A stretch of DNA of 64,000 nucleotides from Mucilaginibacter geliditolerans (GTDB taxonomy: Bacteria; Bacteroidota; Bacteroidia; Sphingobacteriales; Sphingobacteriaceae): assembly GCF_014200495.1 (NCBI RefSeq), contig NZ_JACHBY010000012.1, positions 69,328 to 133,327 on the forward strand, given 5' to 3'. The notes under the pieces were generated by a model, which ran no database searches, was not told the origin of the DNA, and saw only the letters and a program-made list of their open reading frames with translations. Positions 9,513 to 16,594 of this stretch are shown one piece after another; positions within the stretch are counted from its first letter, which is position 1, and each line of letters opens with the position of its first letter. The position numbers and the translations under genes are program-made.

Positions 9513-10123
9513 TGGAACAGTTAAGTTTTTTTGCAGAAGCGGGGCAGAGCAGCGGATTGCCAAAAGAGCTATTGGAATACCATCCCGGCTTTATCGATGA
9601 ACAAATCAGTGACTACTTACTGCAAAAGCTGATCGCCGAAGCACCGTGGAAACAAAGCACCCAAAAAATGTGGGACAAGGAATACCCAACGCCCCGCCTC
9701 ACCGCCTGGCATGGTGACATAGGAACGGATTATTCCGTTTCCGGTAAAATTTCCAATCCCAACCCATGGACACCAGAGTTACTGTTATTGAAGGGAAAAG
9801 TCGAAGCTATAGCCGGGATAAAATTCAATAGTGTCCTGTTAAATTATTACCGTGATGGCAACGATTCTGTTGCCTGGCATAGTGACCGTGAAAGTGTTTT
9901 AGGAAAAAATCCCATCATTGCTTCGGTCAGCTTTGGACAAGTGCGCAGTTTTGACATCCGTAACAAAACCAATCACAAGGAACACTACTCCATCAAATTG
10001 GAACACGGCTCGTTCTTGCTCATGAAACCTGGCTTGCAGGAAGTGTGGGAACACAGGATCGCCAAATCGATTCGGCGCATGAAGGCAAGAGTGAATCTAA
10101 CATTCAGAGTGGTGACGGGCTAG
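9509..10123 (+). CDS. alkB: AlkB-type 2-oxoglutarate/Fe(II)-dependent DNA dealkylase
   Basis: A 204-residue protein of normal length for AlkB homologues. The iron ligands are visible as HxD in VAWHSDRE and a later His in VWEHRIAKS. The Arg-rich RRMKARVNLTFR motif at the C terminus binds 2-oxoglutarate and substrate. NYYRDGNDSVAWHSD and IASVSFGQVRSF match the ALKBH2/3-like subgroup. Such enzymes oxidatively remove methyl adducts such as 1-methyladenine and 3-methylcytosine. It is the third gene of the ATGA-coupled operon, divergent from the imu cassette, so lesion reversal and lesion bypass may respond together. Confidence 0.92.
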   Translation: MMEQLSFFAEAGQSSGLPKELLEYHPGFIDEQISDYLLQKLIAEAPWKQSTQKMWDKEYPTPRLTAWHGDIGTDYSVSGKISNPNPWTPELLLLKGKVEAIAGIKFNSVLLNYYRDGNDSVAWHSDRESVLGKNPIIASVSFGQVRSFDIRNKTNHKEHYSIKLEHGSFLLMKPGLQEVWEHRIAKSIRRMKARVNLTFRVVTG

Positions 10124-10141
10124 GCTGATAAAATCGCAATA

Positions 10142-11041
10142 TTAGCCCCTTATTAGGTAACCCGGATCGTGTTCAATGCGCAGGTCTGCCGCGTCAAGCA
10201 AAGCAGCAGACCTGCTTCCCGAAAAGCCCCGTCTGTCAAAATCATGTTTGACACCATTTAGCCCGCTGACAGACAAAAAATTACTAGTCGCTTTCAGCTG
10301 GACCATCCCTGGGGAGTTGCGGGCATTCCAGCTGTAAAATGTGCTAAAAAGCAATTTATTGTCCAGCTTTAATCTGTGCTTGGTAAATTTCAGTCGTTCT
10401 TCGGGAGTACAATGTGAAATTCCAGTGTCTGGGAGCCCTTCGAGTTTATCGGTTAAATACCATTTGAATTCGTCGTAAACCTGGTAGTCCAACAGATTTT
10501 CAAATGGCTTGAACATTTCAGAAACCCGGTTACTAAACGCCTTGTTTTGTTTATATAGCGTGAGGGGTAAATCTCGATCAATTAATATACGGGCACCTTT
10601 AGCTAATTTTTCGAGTCCTGCCGCCGTTGTTACAGCGTTGCCAAGGATTAATCGGCCAAGTGAATGATTCTGATTTGTTTCAATAATCTCTCCCTGTGCC
10701 ATCCCGCCACGGGAAAGAAGGCCACAGCTGATTGCAAGGTGCATATAACTATGGCCAAAACTAACCACATCGGTTATTTTATCTGACCAGGCGAAGAAAC
10801 AATCCGATAGTTGCGCCACTTTTACTTTTGGAAATTGAAGTTCCAGTTGCTGAAGTATCCGGCGAAACTCCACTAATATAGTGGCTGCTAAGAACTGATT
10901 ATTATGCGGATGCCCTGAGCCTTTAAGCCATGGTTCAAAATCTTCCTTCTTAAGTTCAATTTGCCCATTGGTAAGTGCACTGAAACCCAAAATATCTACA
11001 AATAAAACAGCGCCTTTATAGGCGCGTAAATCCTGACCCAT
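10142..11041 (-). CDS. Class III nucleotidyl cyclase-fold protein, atypical active site
   Basis: A 299-residue soluble protein. The cyclase homology domain is seen in AVLFVDILGFSALT (metal Asp about 16), KVAQLSDCFFAW (second metal Asp about 80) and LGRLILGNAVTTAAGLEKLAKGARILI (about 128-155). In canonical enzymes the last segment reads VNxAxRLE and carries the transition-state Asn and Arg. Here those positions are Thr and Gly, so normal cAMP/cGMP synthesis is doubtful. Some anti-phage cyclases of the Pycsar type also depart from the canonical site. No membrane, TIR or other effector gene lies next to it, so a complete Pycsar system is not supported. It is convergent with alkB (18 bp apart). 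Confidence 0.6.
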   Translation of the reverse strand: MGQDLRAYKGAVLFVDILGFSALTNGQIELKKEDFEPWLKGSGHPHNNQFLAATILVEFRRILQQLELQFPKVKVAQLSDCFFAWSDKITDVVSFGHSYMHLAISCGLLSRGGMAQGEIIETNQNHSLGRLILGNAVTTAAGLEKLAKGARILIDRDLPLTLYKQNKAFSNRVSEMFKPFENLLDYQVYDEFKWYLTDKLEGLPDTGISHCTPEERLKFTKHRLKLDNKLLFSTFYSWNARNSPGMVQLKATSNFLSVSGLNGVKHDFDRRGFSGSRSAALLDAADLRIEHDPGYLIRG

Positions 11042-11080
11042 ATTTAATGTTTTTTTAAAAGTACCAGTATATCCGGAGAA

Positions 11081-11209
11081 ATGAAATCGGCCGCCACCCT
11101 GTTGTTATATCATGAAATACCGCTTTTAGACGAATTGGCCTTACTCATCAATAAGCAATTATTAGTCCTTTTCATCGATGAGGTCATCCAAATACTTGAA
11201 ACAAAATGA
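11081..11209 (+). CDS. Micro-ORF of 42 codons with a ribosome-binding site
   Basis: A 42-residue product (MKSAATLLLYHEIPLLDELA...) rich in Leu and Ile, likely amphipathic helices. GGAGAA lies 2 nt before the ATG, an unusually purine-rich leader for this phylum. The stop overlaps the next micro-ORF by ATGA (11206-11209). It fills a gap between two minus-strand genes and reads on the opposite strand. No family is recognised. It may be a real small gene, or a fragment. Confidence 0.35.
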   Translation: MKSAATLLLYHEIPLLDELALLINKQLLVLFIDEVIQILETK

Positions 11210-11292
11210 AGATTATCGACCATTACGAAGCCGTTGATAATCCGATAGATTTTAGAAAAACAATTGCCGCCATAATCGAAAAAGTGGAGTAG
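11206..11292 (+). CDS. Micro-ORF of 28 codons, coupled to the preceding one
   Basis: The 28-residue product starts MKIIDHYEAVDNPIDF and ends IIEKVE. It starts inside the stop of the upstream micro-ORF (ATGA overlap at 11206), the layout of translationally coupled genes. It is short enough that chance is possible. No family is recognised. Confidence 0.28.
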   Translation: MKIIDHYEAVDNPIDFRKTIAAIIEKVE

Positions 11293-11315
11293 ATAAAGAA
11301 AACGGAATTGAATAT

Positions 11316-11639
11316 TTAGCGGTGATGGATATTGTATTTGGTTTGGTCACGGCCAATCCTCAACCTTTCAATTCTTTTCGCTTCCGTTTCAACCTTCGGT
11401 TGGTCATAATCGTATTCATCAAACACCTTGCCTTGGCAGATATGTTCATTTAGCCGTTGTTCAATGCGATGAGCTTTACAGATGCCATGATACACTTTTC
11501 GGCCCCTGTAATATAAAATATAGTTGATCGTATCTTTCTGCCCCCTTAAAATCCTATCCAAAGCCAGGCCGACCAGTACAAAAGTACCGAGCCTTAATAA
11601 GGATTGTTGCGGAGTGAGCGGTTGAGTTTGATCGATCAT
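11316..11639 (-). CDS. GIY-YIG-like small protein with an N-terminal hydrophobic segment
   Basis: A 107-residue protein. Residues 39-100 follow the GIY-YIG nuclease layout: NYILYY and KVYHGIC in place of the GIY and YIG strands, RIEQRLNEH for the catalytic Arg helix, an acidic residue in VETEAKRIE for the catalytic Glu, and a terminal KYN. The first motif is divergent, so activity is uncertain. Residues 13-31 are hydrophobic. It lies 16 bp after the CoiA-like nuclease gene on the same strand and is probably co-transcribed with it. Confidence 0.5.
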   Translation of the reverse strand: MIDQTQPLTPQQSLLRLGTFVLVGLALDRILRGQKDTINYILYYRGRKVYHGICKAHRIEQRLNEHICQGKVFDEYDYDQPKVETEAKRIERLRIGRDQTKYNIHHR

Positions 11640-11655
11640 AAAACTAAAGTTATGA

Positions 11656-13161
11656 TTAAATCGCCATACTTGATGCTCCGGGCGGATTATATTTATTCAA
11701 AAATATCGCTAAACTTACTTTTCTTAAAGTCTTAGGGCCGGTTCGCTGAAAAAGGTAATCTTTCCCAATATCAAAAAAAACTGGGCTGCCGGTTTCTGAC
11801 CAGCTTTTACGTTCATTTTTCCAACGGAAGCCGTATAAACCCTTCCAGCGTCTCATCGTATGGGAACGGTCTTCCTCCAGTTGCTTTTCACTTTCTTCCC
11901 TTGAACTTTCGATCACTATTTGTTCTGCCTGATTAAAGCTTTCCATTTCATCGGTTAAATCGCTCAATTCGCTGTTGTATTTATCAAGCTGTTTTTGCCA
12001 GCCATCAAAATGCTTTTTTGTCAACTCATAATTATGGACGTAATACGCCTTTACTTTTGAGATAACCATAGTTTGGTAATCAGGAATAGTATTATTAGCT
12101 TCCGCGATCTTTGACTGGACGGACTCTTTTTGATAGTTTAGTTTTTCTAATAAAGGAACTGGATCGATAGCAAATAGAAAGCCGGCCTGTTTATGCTGAT
12201 AAGAAACCAATTGTTCCAACGACCGTACTGCATTGAAAATCGGGAACATACTGTGCTGTTCCTGTATCGGAATAGCTATACTCACGACACATTTCAATTG
12301 AACAATCTCTTGAAATGCTAATATTTTATATAGAATATTTCCGGCTTGATACGGGGGAGCGATGTTGATTTTATGGATTGCTTTTTCAATTTGTTCCAGC
12401 TCAACGGCTAATGATTTTTGGGTACGTTGATGTGCCCGATATTCTTTAAAATAGTTGGTTAGGTCGTAAATGGAATAATAATTCGCCTCTTCATACCCAT
12501 TTTTCATCTCATCCCATTTAGCCATTGAAGCTAATGCTACGGCAGTAATTTGTTCCGGGTTCTTAAAGTAAGATTCCATGTGGAATTTAGCGCTCGAAAG
12601 CTGTTCTTTGGTCGATCTTATTTCCCGCTCCTTCTTGGCGATCTTTTTTCTGAATTCTTCCATTTCGGTGCGGTAAAAATAACTGTCCATCGCAAGGCTT
12701 TTCCGGTTATCTTCTTCCAGCTCTTTTAATTCTTTGGTCACTAAACTCCAGATATTTAAATGCTCCATAAAGTTTTTAGCATTGATCACCCAAAACATTT
12801 TACCGTAAAAGGTTTCCCGCGCGCTAATAGTCGACATCGAGATCGGGGAATTTTGAAACTCGATTACAATACCATTCTTGTTTTGAATATCGGCGATATG
12901 CTTTTTCCCATCCTTTTCAATAATTACTTCTCTTTCGTTTCCCGCCCACCTTTTTTTCCAGTTAAGGTGCCATGCCGTTTCTGGTTCTTTCCAGCTATCG
13001 CAATCAATCGCTTTATAATGATGCCAGTGCCAGGCATTGATATCCCCACAGTGGGCGATCAGTACATTGCCGCATAACGGGCAAACACTCCGCCCGTTTT
13101 TGAATGGCTCGATACGCTGGCCATGTTCATCAACACCAAATTGCATTCCCTGCCTGCCCAT
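11656..13161 (-). CDS. CoiA-like nuclease with coiled-coil region
   Basis: A 501-residue protein. The N terminus has a zinc-binding cluster (CPLCGNVLIAHCGD followed by HWHHY, about residues 25-48). A PD-(D/E)xK-type core follows: an acidic residue in the ETAWHLNWK helix, then HIADIQNKNGIVIEFQNSPIS, where D and ExQ take the catalytic positions. This is the layout of competence protein CoiA-like nucleases. Residues 145-420 are rich in Lys and Glu with heptad-like patterns, suggesting long coiled coils; this extension is not part of standard CoiA. CoiA-like proteins are found both in competence and near defence genes. It sits 48 bp after the HNH gene of the Septu-like pair, so it may be a third member of that transcript. 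Confidence 0.7.
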   Translation of the reverse strand: MGRQGMQFGVDEHGQRIEPFKNGRSVCPLCGNVLIAHCGDINAWHWHHYKAIDCDSWKEPETAWHLNWKKRWAGNEREVIIEKDGKKHIADIQNKNGIVIEFQNSPISMSTISARETFYGKMFWVINAKNFMEHLNIWSLVTKELKELEEDNRKSLAMDSYFYRTEMEEFRKKIAKKEREIRSTKEQLSSAKFHMESYFKNPEQITAVALASMAKWDEMKNGYEEANYYSIYDLTNYFKEYRAHQRTQKSLAVELEQIEKAIHKINIAPPYQAGNILYKILAFQEIVQLKCVVSIAIPIQEQHSMFPIFNAVRSLEQLVSYQHKQAGFLFAIDPVPLLEKLNYQKESVQSKIAEANNTIPDYQTMVISKVKAYYVHNYELTKKHFDGWQKQLDKYNSELSDLTDEMESFNQAEQIVIESSREESEKQLEEDRSHTMRRWKGLYGFRWKNERKSWSETGSPVFFDIGKDYLFQRTGPKTLRKVSLAIFLNKYNPPGASSMAI

Positions 13162-13209
13162 TGAATATTTCAGCTCTTTTTTTAATTATTAAATATCATG
13201 GTTTACCGC

Positions 13210-14388
13210 TTATTTAAGCTGAGCAATAAATTGTAAAAGTCCGGTTTCTTCGGCAATATCGTACTGGAATTTTGCAAGCGGCCGGCGATGAAATTCATCA
13301 TAGGCCATATAGTTGCCGACAAAATGCCGATAAACCTGCTTTTCATTTTCAAACAATTTGCTACCCTTAGGTGACTCTAACCGGAATTTCTTTAAATAGT
13401 CTTTTGAACTGTCCGTGGTCTTCATAAAGAGTTCCCGTGCGATCTCTGAATGAATTTTGTATATTTTCTCGATCTTGAAAAGCTCCGAAGTATTAACAGC
13501 CCGGTCAACTTCGTCTGAAGGCGCGGCTATTGTTTTAAGCGCGACCGGCACCTCCATATCAGTGTCTTTCAGGAAATCTTCCAAAGCAATACCGGTACGG
13601 AATTTCATCAGATGATGGTATCCCTCAATATAGGGATGCATGTATTTGTCCAGGTCCATTTCCTTTTGGCCTTTGAGGGAAGAATTGCAAACCTTGCAGC
13701 TGGGAACCAGGTTATAAAATGATAAAGCTAAATAAGGATATAATGATTGCGGGAAAAAATGATCGAACTCGGGCCGGATGATCTTCTCGTAAGTTAGAGG
13801 ATTTTTAGTATGGTCCGTAAAAATCACGGTATTGGTATATTGCCGGTTACAATAGGGACAAACATCTACTTGTAATTGCTCAGCCAAACGATAGGCGTCC
13901 CAGTTATCTTTCCTTTCTTCTTTTTTCAGGAATTTTGATTTGTAATCGAATATATGGCCAAGCCAGTAAGCAATGGGCAGGAATTCCTTTTTAAATTTAA
14001 TTTTTCCTTCCTCGTCAACCTTGCGATAAGGCAAGATTAAAGGGTCTAACGTATCTATGTAAGGTTGTAGTTCGCTGGGTAACCCTGTGATGATCTCATG
14101 CCAGTTATGGTAGATTTTAGAAAGGATTTGGTAACCCGATTCCAGCACTGGCGTATCAGCATATAATTCAGCTAATAATGCGATATATTTCGGTTTCGTC
14201 TTATCGCCAAGCTGTACGTCCAGTTCGTCAAGCTCTTTAGCCGGGAACGCGGCCGCATTCCGTTCACGGTACACGATCTCATAAAGCTTGAAGATCGGCT
14301 CAAGCCGTCGTTTAAAAGCCCAGGGAGTAATGCCGTCATAATGCATGATCGCATACCCGCTTAAGTTTAGATGGTTCAGCGCTATCAT
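13210..14388 (-). CDS. ptuB: HNH endonuclease, PtuB-like partner of the upstream ATPase
   Basis: A 392-residue protein with an HNH/zinc module in the middle: CPYCNRQYTNT (about residues 177-187), then RPEFDHFFPQSLYPYLALSFYNLVPSCKVCNSSLKG (given in parts: DHFFPQS carries the catalytic His; NLVPSCKVC the structural Asn and Cys pair). The two CxxC pairs bind a structural zinc. Its start codon overlaps the stop of the ATPase gene by ATGA (14385-14388). An AAA ATPase plus HNH nuclease in one operon is the layout of the anti-phage system Septu (PtuA-PtuB); the nuclease is the effector. The symbol rests on that layout, not on an alignment. Confidence 0.78.
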   Translation of the reverse strand: MIALNHLNLSGYAIMHYDGITPWAFKRRLEPIFKLYEIVYRERNAAAFPAKELDELDVQLGDKTKPKYIALLAELYADTPVLESGYQILSKIYHNWHEIITGLPSELQPYIDTLDPLILPYRKVDEEGKIKFKKEFLPIAYWLGHIFDYKSKFLKKEERKDNWDAYRLAEQLQVDVCPYCNRQYTNTVIFTDHTKNPLTYEKIIRPEFDHFFPQSLYPYLALSFYNLVPSCKVCNSSLKGQKEMDLDKYMHPYIEGYHHLMKFRTGIALEDFLKDTDMEVPVALKTIAAPSDEVDRAVNTSELFKIEKIYKIHSEIARELFMKTTDSSKDYLKKFRLESPKGSKLFENEKQVYRHFVGNYMAYDEFHRRPLAKFQYDIAEETGLLQFIAQLK

Positions 14389-16304
14389 TGGTTTTGGTTT
14401 AGATAAGCAGCGAGTTTTTCCGTTAAACGGGACTTGATCCAGGGTTCGCCTACTTCTTCAATTAAAGCTGTTATTTGAGGTATACTCCAATGAACAGCAA
14501 CCTCTTTGTTTTCCAATCTATCCATGATCTTATAAAGTACATCTTTGGCAAATTCTCCCATGTGCGCCCCATCGAGAAAAAATGTATCTGAAAGCAGGTC
14601 GTGAATATTTGAAGCAAATGTTTTTTCCGGGCCGGCAACAACACGGGCGGTTGGGAAAATAATACCCCTATTTCTACCTTTTTGCTTGTTGACAGGCCCT
14701 TTCTTCATGAACAAAAGGTTCGCCGGAGGAAGATCACTGGCAAGGAACGGCGAGTGTGAGGTCAATATGATCTGCATTTTTTTTTTCGGAAATATCAATG
14801 GCAATACATCATTTAGGAACTTCAAATATTGGGTTTGCCATTTGGGATGAAAATAAAGGTCGCCTTCATCGATGAGAATGACCAGGTTATTTTCACCGGT
14901 TTCGATTTCCTGGCTTAGTGATCTTGCGCCGGAAACCAGCGCATAAAACCTGGAAAAAAGTGTCAGGTAGCCTAACTCCCCGGAACTTAATCCCGGTAGC
15001 ATGAAATCAAGATAATGGGTAATATATAGTGATCCGACATAATGACGGTAGAGGTCCAATGAATCTTTATCAAAGGGTACTAAAAAACCATTGTTAAAAT
15101 AGATTGGTCGTTGTTTGTAAAACGGCGCAAGACGGGTGTTAAATTCGCGGAACTCTGCGACAACTCTACTGATCCGGCCACTCCCCAGGTCAACTGGGTT
15201 TCCTAAAAAAGAAACTTTAGAAATAACAGTTTTTTCCAGCTCCAGGCATTCATTTATTAATTTGTCGAGATCGACTACCCCCTTACCTTTATTGAAAAGA
15301 TCCAGTAAAATCAAGAAGACTTTATGGGTATATGCCTCGTAGCCCGGATAGTGATCCTCTAAACCGTTTTTCTCATCTACAATGTAATTGAGAATCAACT
15401 GGCTGAAATAAGCCTGGTGGACCATTTTTTGCAATGGCTTGGATCTGCCGAACCAGGAATACTTTTTACACAGGTTAAACCATCTTTTTACCCAATTGGA
15501 TAGCCGGGATTTTTTCTCTGGGTCATTCTCAATGGGCGCCAGCCATTGATTTAAGATCATCTGCGCATGCCCGTTCGCCTGTATCTGGTAGTCTTCAGGC
15601 ACCGCGAACGGAAGCCTGTCCTTATATGGCAGCGTAAATTCAAATTGCCTTTTATTTTCCATCAACCGGTGTGATTCAGCATCGGCCTCCCGTACCCGGT
15701 TGTTTGTTCGCGTTTGGCCATCGGAGCGGATCAGGCAATTGGTGCTGATGTTCAGCAGCCCGTTAAAGGCAAGTTCAGGTTTGTTATCAAATACATTAGA
15801 GTAAAAGATGAACCTCGTTGCCGCAAAGGCAGGCATGTCTTCCCAGCAGATGTGCTCATGGTTGTAAACAATGGAATCCTCATCTATTGTATAATCGGTT
15901 TCATTAAAAATATTTCTTCGGCCGATATGCCAGGCGGCACCTGCATTGATCATGATCTTAGGTTTTTCGCCGCTGTCAACGGTATAAATAACAATGTCGC
16001 GCGAGGTTTTCTTGTCCGTTACATCAATATCATGCTCATGGGCTTTTGTTGAAAGATAATGCAATAAAGTGCTTTTTCCGGCCCCGTTTTCACCGACAAT
16101 ACCTTTGACATCCAAAATGTCCTCATGAAATATATGAGGTAGTTTTTTTTCAATGTGTTTAATGCTTATTCGAGGCTGACCGTAAGCGCCATTCTGGGTA
16201 GGTTTTTCATAAGTTAGGTCTATTTGATGATCCGAACTCAGGTTGAATCCCTGGTCCTGTATATTGCCAAACTTGTGAATGAAAAGGTAGAGGATTTTAA
16301 TCAT
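14385..16304 (-). CDS. ptuA: SMC/OLD-like AAA ATPase, PtuA-like
   Basis: A 639-residue ATPase. Walker A is GENGAGKST (residues 71-79). The ABC-type signature is LSSGELGYLTL (about 440-450). Walker B is NLVILIDEGDLYFHPKW, followed by a switch His in ILTSHSPFLASDLP. The protein follows the AAA_15/AAA_21 layout used by PtuA, where the ATPase controls the partner HNH nuclease (ATGA overlap with the downstream gene). No reverse transcriptase lies beside it, so this is a plain Septu-like pair, not a retron of the Ec78 type. The divergent promoter region to the CHAT gene spans 16305-16594. Confidence 0.82.
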   Translation of the reverse strand: MIKILYLFIHKFGNIQDQGFNLSSDHQIDLTYEKPTQNGAYGQPRISIKHIEKKLPHIFHEDILDVKGIVGENGAGKSTLLHYLSTKAHEHDIDVTDKKTSRDIVIYTVDSGEKPKIMINAGAAWHIGRRNIFNETDYTIDEDSIVYNHEHICWEDMPAFAATRFIFYSNVFDNKPELAFNGLLNISTNCLIRSDGQTRTNNRVREADAESHRLMENKRQFEFTLPYKDRLPFAVPEDYQIQANGHAQMILNQWLAPIENDPEKKSRLSNWVKRWFNLCKKYSWFGRSKPLQKMVHQAYFSQLILNYIVDEKNGLEDHYPGYEAYTHKVFLILLDLFNKGKGVVDLDKLINECLELEKTVISKVSFLGNPVDLGSGRISRVVAEFREFNTRLAPFYKQRPIYFNNGFLVPFDKDSLDLYRHYVGSLYITHYLDFMLPGLSSGELGYLTLFSRFYALVSGARSLSQEIETGENNLVILIDEGDLYFHPKWQTQYLKFLNDVLPLIFPKKKMQIILTSHSPFLASDLPPANLLFMKKGPVNKQKGRNRGIIFPTARVVAGPEKTFASNIHDLLSDTFFLDGAHMGEFAKDVLYKIMDRLENKEVAVHWSIPQITALIEEVGEPWIKSRLTEKLAAYLNQNQ

Positions 16305-16402
16305 AAAATTTAGATGGTAATACGATTTGATTTTTAAATAAGACAGATTTAAAATTAGCTATTTATTTTTAATTGCTGTTATGCCGTTCCCTGCGGTCGG
16401 GC

Positions 16403-16442
16403 TTTCCGTTCCAATCTTTTTCAAAGGATTTCCCCTGCAATC
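16403..16442. repeat. Imperfect direct repeat in the ptuA/CHAT divergent intergenic region
   Basis: TTTCCGTTCCAATC (16403-16416) and TTTCCCCTGCAATC (16429-16442) match at 11 of 14 positions with a 26-nt period. They lie in a GC-richer block (about 16381-16510) inside an otherwise AT-rich 290-bp intergenic region that must hold both divergent promoters. From memory, similar blocks recur between genes of Bacteroidota mobile elements; this was not checked. Confidence 0.35.
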
Positions 16443-16594
16443 CATTAGGTTTGTTTTATTTGGACTGGAAGGCAGTTCCGCTGAAACGCCGCTTAAATGC
16501 CGTTTTATTAAAATGACACACTTAGGATGTATTGTGCATGGCATTTACAACTCCGTTTTTTTTATTGTAATTTGAGGCCCATTAACCTATTCTT

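Noticed and set aside
10142-11041. Complete Pycsar system
   Set aside because: No transmembrane, TIR or cyclic-nucleotide-binding effector gene is adjacent, and the catalytic Asn/Arg positions are not conserved.
13210-16304. Retron with Septu effectors (Ec78-like)
   Set aside because: No reverse transcriptase reading frame with a YxDD motif and no msr/msd-like structure lies next to the ATPase/HNH pair.
16381-16575. 64-codon ORF between the defence operons
   Set aside because: Composition is that of non-coding DNA; it covers the direct repeat and overlaps a similar open frame on the other strand. Neither has a recognisable domain.
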